64,000 nt of DNA from Brienomyrus brachyistius (taxonomy: Eukaryota; Chordata; Actinopteri; Osteoglossiformes; Mormyridae): contig NC_064542.1 of assembly GCF_023856365.1 (NCBI RefSeq), positions 16,654,863-16,718,862 on the forward strand. The letters run 5' to 3'. The notes under the pieces were generated by a model, which was given only the letters and a program-made list of their open reading frames with translations, was not told the origin of the DNA and made no database searches. Position 1 is the first letter of the stretch. Each line of letters begins with the position of its first letter. The translations under genes and the position numbers were made by a program. Below, piece by piece: positions 60,066 to 64,000 of the stretch.

Positions 60066-63000
60066 ATCTATATTTATATCATTTATGATGTCAGTTGAGA
60101 TTTAGAGGCTCTTACGAAGTCCCTGAGAGTTGTGTGGACCCCCTATGAGGCAGCAGGGTTGGGTGGGGTTGAGGGCGACCCACACACTGGAGGGTTCTGT
60201 ATGACCTCTGCATACCTCTGGCCTTGACCGAGGCCCATTTCTGTACTGCTCACCCCATTGTACAAATTTGAAATCAAGATTATCATAGCACAATTGCCTC
60301 CTTTGATGTAGAAAAAGTGCAGAGAGCAGCATCTGCATCTTTCCAATATATTGTGGACTGCGAGCTGGACTTTATTGACCCGCTAGACATTTCCATGCAT
60401 GCTGTGTCCGGCTAACTAGCAGACCAAGCAGAAAAAAAATCTAATTACTGTACGACCCACACTGTCAAACAAGATAAAACATAAACATCTTTCCTTTCCG
60501 TGAATACAGATGTGTCAAGGATTGAACAGGAGCCTGTCTTGCTAAATATCGCAAGATAGCACACTTCACTTCACACGTACACAAAAATATGTCTCAGAAA
60601 AAAAAGTGGTGATTGAATGTTTCAAATAAATTAGTCCTGAAGTGCGACTGGAGTGTGAAGATGAACAGAGACTAACACTCCAAAAAGACATCAGGCAGCT
60701 TCAGTACAAAGTGACTTCACCCAAGGGATCCTTTTACTGTATGACACTGTACATGTAGGCCCTGAAGCTCAGTCAGACAGCCCTCTCGACAGTAACGTGT
60801 GGAGCCAGTAGGGTGTGACTGGGAAAGGGGAAGTAATCCACTTATCCACACTTCTTACTATGTCCCACTATTTCTCTGACATGCCCCCACCGCTCAAACC
60901 AGCAGAATCCTGAAATGGAGCCACTCTCCAGGCCCAGAACCTGCTTGCATTAAGGTTACAAGTTCAGGGCCCTGCTGTTCCCAGAAGCAGTGAAGCACAA
61001 AATACGGACTAAAGCTGCTGCAGATACCAGCACTATCTGCTCTGGCTCAACAGGACAACAGTTTCAGAGGATGTGCACTTGTAGTTCAAGGGCTGCTCAA
61101 TCAAACATGACTGACTTTAATTCTGACCCTAGTACTTAATCAGAATTGGAAAAAAAACAATTCAAAATAACTTAGATAGGTGCATACACAACTGCAGTAT
61201 AGCTCAGGATAGCTGATCCCTTTGGCTACCCAAAGATTCCAGTACTACACACTGCTGCTGGGCTGATATTGGCTGTGATTATGTCACATGACTACCCACA
61301 CTCCAGCCTATGAACATTAACAGCCTGCCTCACAGTCCACACAAAAGACACAATGCTGTATTCTCGGGCCCCCCATGTTAAAACATATAACATGTTATAA
61401 CATGTTATCTGTCCATCTTCTGGAAATGCTAGAAATCAACTATATAGATACAGTAATTTGACTTTCAGTTAATTTTATGTATAATTTTACCCATATTATA
61501 AGATATAATATGCAGCTGTTGCTCTGAGGGAGACTACAGTGCAAGATTAACAGACCAAAGCAACAATTGCGCTTGATCATCATCTATACTAGATCTTGCT
61601 GCTTCAACAGGCTGCTAAGCAGTATGCTGGAATCTGGAACCAAGACACACATCTCCGATAGCTACCGGTTCTGACCAACGAGCTCCTCAAGTCAACACAT
61701 TTGCTGTGTATTCATTTATCAGCATTAAATACCACATCCCATGTACCTATCTTTAGAAATGTTCACCACATAAGCCGTGGTGACAAATTAAAAATCACAC
61801 CTTCTTGAAGAGCCAGGAAAACGTTTTTATGTTGATTGACGTGCAGACAGTGAAAATCATGCACCTCTCATGCATTGCTGTGAAAGATATTTACATGGAC
61901 CTTTACAGGACACGTTACCAAACATCATTTATAAAAAATCATTACCCTGAGATAGGCAGAGGGTGAAGATTGCCTGGAAGAGGGAGAAGGGCAGAGAAAA
62001 GCCCAACCATGTACCAGTAATTGATTTTTGATGGCAAGTAGTACAACCCAGTCTGTTTTTTACTAAAGTAAGATACCAAAAGCCCCAGGTCTCATATTTG
62101 TCCTGCTGGTTAATCTTTATTGGGGGTGAAACGGCTGTTTTCAGTGTTTGCTCCTTTCAAGCAGCCGCTGATAAACCCCCCATGGCACCCTCCAGCCCAG
62201 GCTGTTCGCAATAGGCACAAATTAAACAGTCGCCCCCCGCCGAGTCCCCTTTTCACCTGTGCCCCCCCGCCTCTCCATCACTGCAGAGCCCCGAGTGACA
62301 GCGTGCATAATATGTCTGTTACCAAGAGCCGTACGGCAACGCAAGCCACGGAAAGCAAGGTGCCGGCTGCCTTCCCTGCTCTGTGACACACTTCAGCTCA
62401 AGGGTGGAGATATTGATAGAAGAGCATAATATGTCCCCTGTGAATACCTGGAAGGTGCTTTTTCTCTATTTACACTCCCAGAAAGACACTTTTAAAAAGC
62501 AAACAAAACTCGTACAGGAGAAATTCTGATGGTTGTCAGTCTGTCAAAATCTGCTTCAAATATCGAATAGAAAATGGTGCAAACGTGATAAGAACCGGCC
62601 ACTTCAATCTGTCCCAAAGGCAGAGTTTTGTACATATTTCCTGTTTGTTTTGGTCTGCCTGAAATGAAACATAGTTTGTGATACTCTCCAGACCCTAGCA
62701 AGCTCTCTGAGATGCTTGATAAAAAACAGTTTTCACTATGTGTTCAAGGAACGCATGTAAGCATGGTTTGGCATTGATTTCATATTCAAATTCAGCGATC
62801 CCCCCCCCCCCACCCCCGCCCCCATGGTACAATACCTGGCAGAAAGACATACACATAGCAGCATATGGAGGGGAATGACACTGAGAGGGCACTCCGTGGA
62901 CAGACGAGATATTCTTCATGCTTTCTTTTATTCCCAAAGATTTTTTAAGCAACAGTGTGCTGAGAATCAGTGTTTTATGTACAAGTGTACTGAATATCAG

Positions 63001-63577
63001 TGTTATTGAAGTGCACTTATACCACGACAACGCTGAATTCTTGAATCTGAAGGGTGTTCATGAATTTCCTATGACCACACACTTAGTGTCAGCTAAGTAA
63101 ATCACAGTAGTAAATCAATGCATGATTATAATCTTTAATTCTAACATTACTAAGTTTTTTAAATGTACAACACTATTTAAAAATAACAGAAACTATAAAC
63201 AAGTATAAGACATCAATCATGCTTCATACCGAGGACCAAGACCTGTGGTCAGTGATTAAATACTAAATTGATTTAACAATGTAATGCACTAGCAAAGTCA
63301 TATTTACTCAGCTTTGACTGCATTAACTCACTTTTACTACAGTTGCTACACATTTGCTTTACACTCTTATACCTAAGGACTGGTCTTTTGACTTAGCAAT
63401 GGTCAAATTCAATCAAACAACTGGCTTATTGTCTTAGCAATAGACAATTCCGAATTAACAGCAGCTTGAATAATATCTAAGCAAGATGTTTAACAGTAGT
63501 TCCACTAATAAATGCTTCAGCTTTGTAAACAAATGAATAATGTCTTTAGGTACAAATGTGTAAAACAAACCACTCCA
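60066..63577. other. dach2 5' intron, no exon recognised
   Basis: Includes a run of 12 C at 62800-62811 and a GC-richer, non-repetitive block at 62140-62390 that could be regulatory. No exon-like conserved words were found. Confidence 0.4.
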
Positions 63578-63910
63578 AGTCCATCCATCCATCCGTTTTC
63601 CAAACCGCTTATCCTACTGGGTCGCTGGGGGTCCGGAGCCTATCCCGGAAGCAATGGGCACGAGGCAGGGAACAACCCAGGACGGGGGGCCAGCCCAACG
63701 CAGGGCACACTCACACACCAGTCACTCACACATGCACTCTTACGGGCAATTTAGCAAGTCCAATTAGCCTCAGCATGTCTTTGGACTGTGGGGGGAAACC
63801 GGAGTACCCGGTGGAAACCCCATGACGACATGGGGAGAACATGCAAACGCCGCACACATGTGACCCAGGTGGAGACTCGAATCTGGGACCCAGAGGTGTG
63901 AGGCATTGTG
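63578..63910 (-). mobile_element. fish dispersed repeat, nearly full length, reverse
   Basis: It starts 'ccatccatccatccgttttc' and runs through 'cttatcctactgggtcgctg', 'cggagcctatcccggaagca' and 'caatttagcaagtccaatta'. It continues with 'gggggaaaccggagtacccg' and 'gacatggggagaacatgcaa', ending in 'gggacccagaggtgtgaggc'. It is the best copy in the window and the reference for the other fragments. Confidence 0.85.
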
Positions 63911-64000
63911 CATTAATCCTTACATAAATTTCCTTAGGTTCTGTAAGTGCTAGTGCCTTATAACTATCAGTAATTAACCTCTTGTCTCCTATGGGATTTG

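Noticed and set aside
60102..60346. overlapping - strand open frames with Gly/Pro-rich sequence
   Set aside because: No Dachbox-N or other domain resemblance and no splice sites in a fitting phase.

Overview
The window is nuclear DNA from a ray-finned fish, most likely a teleost. Its genes are split by GT-AG introns and their products match vertebrate families. The spaces between exons are full of fish-type repeats: CR1-like and other non-LTR retrotransposons, a Tc1-like transposon, the common fish dispersed repeat that ends in ccatccattttc, MITE-like foldbacks and many microsatellites. The repeat style recalls early-branching teleosts such as osteoglossomorphs, but this is only an impression. 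There is no bacterial operon, CRISPR array, rRNA or convincing tRNA.

Two protein-coding genes are supported. On the + strand, 1170-5251, is a complete six-exon canopy gene (cnpy3, also called PRAT4A). It encodes a 281-residue ER co-chaperone with a signal peptide, six spaced cysteines, a lysine-rich C-terminal tail and a KDEL-like end. On the - strand, 28119-54778, are eight exons of a dachshund-family transcriptional cofactor, best matched to dach2. They encode the C-terminal 389 residues, including the EYA-binding coiled coil (Dachbox-C). The DNA-binding Dachbox-N exons lie beyond the right edge. The two genes converge (tail to tail) across about 23 kb of intergenic DNA.

Layout: 1-440, LINE remnant. 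441-1169, upstream region of cnpy3 with a pair of inverted CCAAT boxes. 1170-5251, cnpy3, with a dispersed repeat and a LINE fragment in its introns. 5450-28118, intergenic repeat graveyard: an internally deleted LINE, an opposite-facing LINE patchwork, a 1.24-kb Tc1-like element, a small MITE, three LINE remnants at 12-14.7 kb, and another LINE whose C-terminal coding region contains a 45-bp tandem expansion. 28119-54778, dach2 exons with introns holding a 0.7-kb inverted-repeat element, a 33-bp minisatellite, an unbroken 185-bp CAGCN pentamer array and several long C/G homopolymers. 54779-64000, part of a 5' dach2 intron with foldback elements and possible regulatory sequence.

The two genes have no known shared pathway. 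One is a secretory-pathway folding factor and the other a nuclear PAX/SIX/EYA/DACH network factor. I found no clear new biological system. The most unusual items are the phase-perfect switch-like pentamer array, the inverted-repeat elements and candidate regulatory DNA in the dach2 introns.
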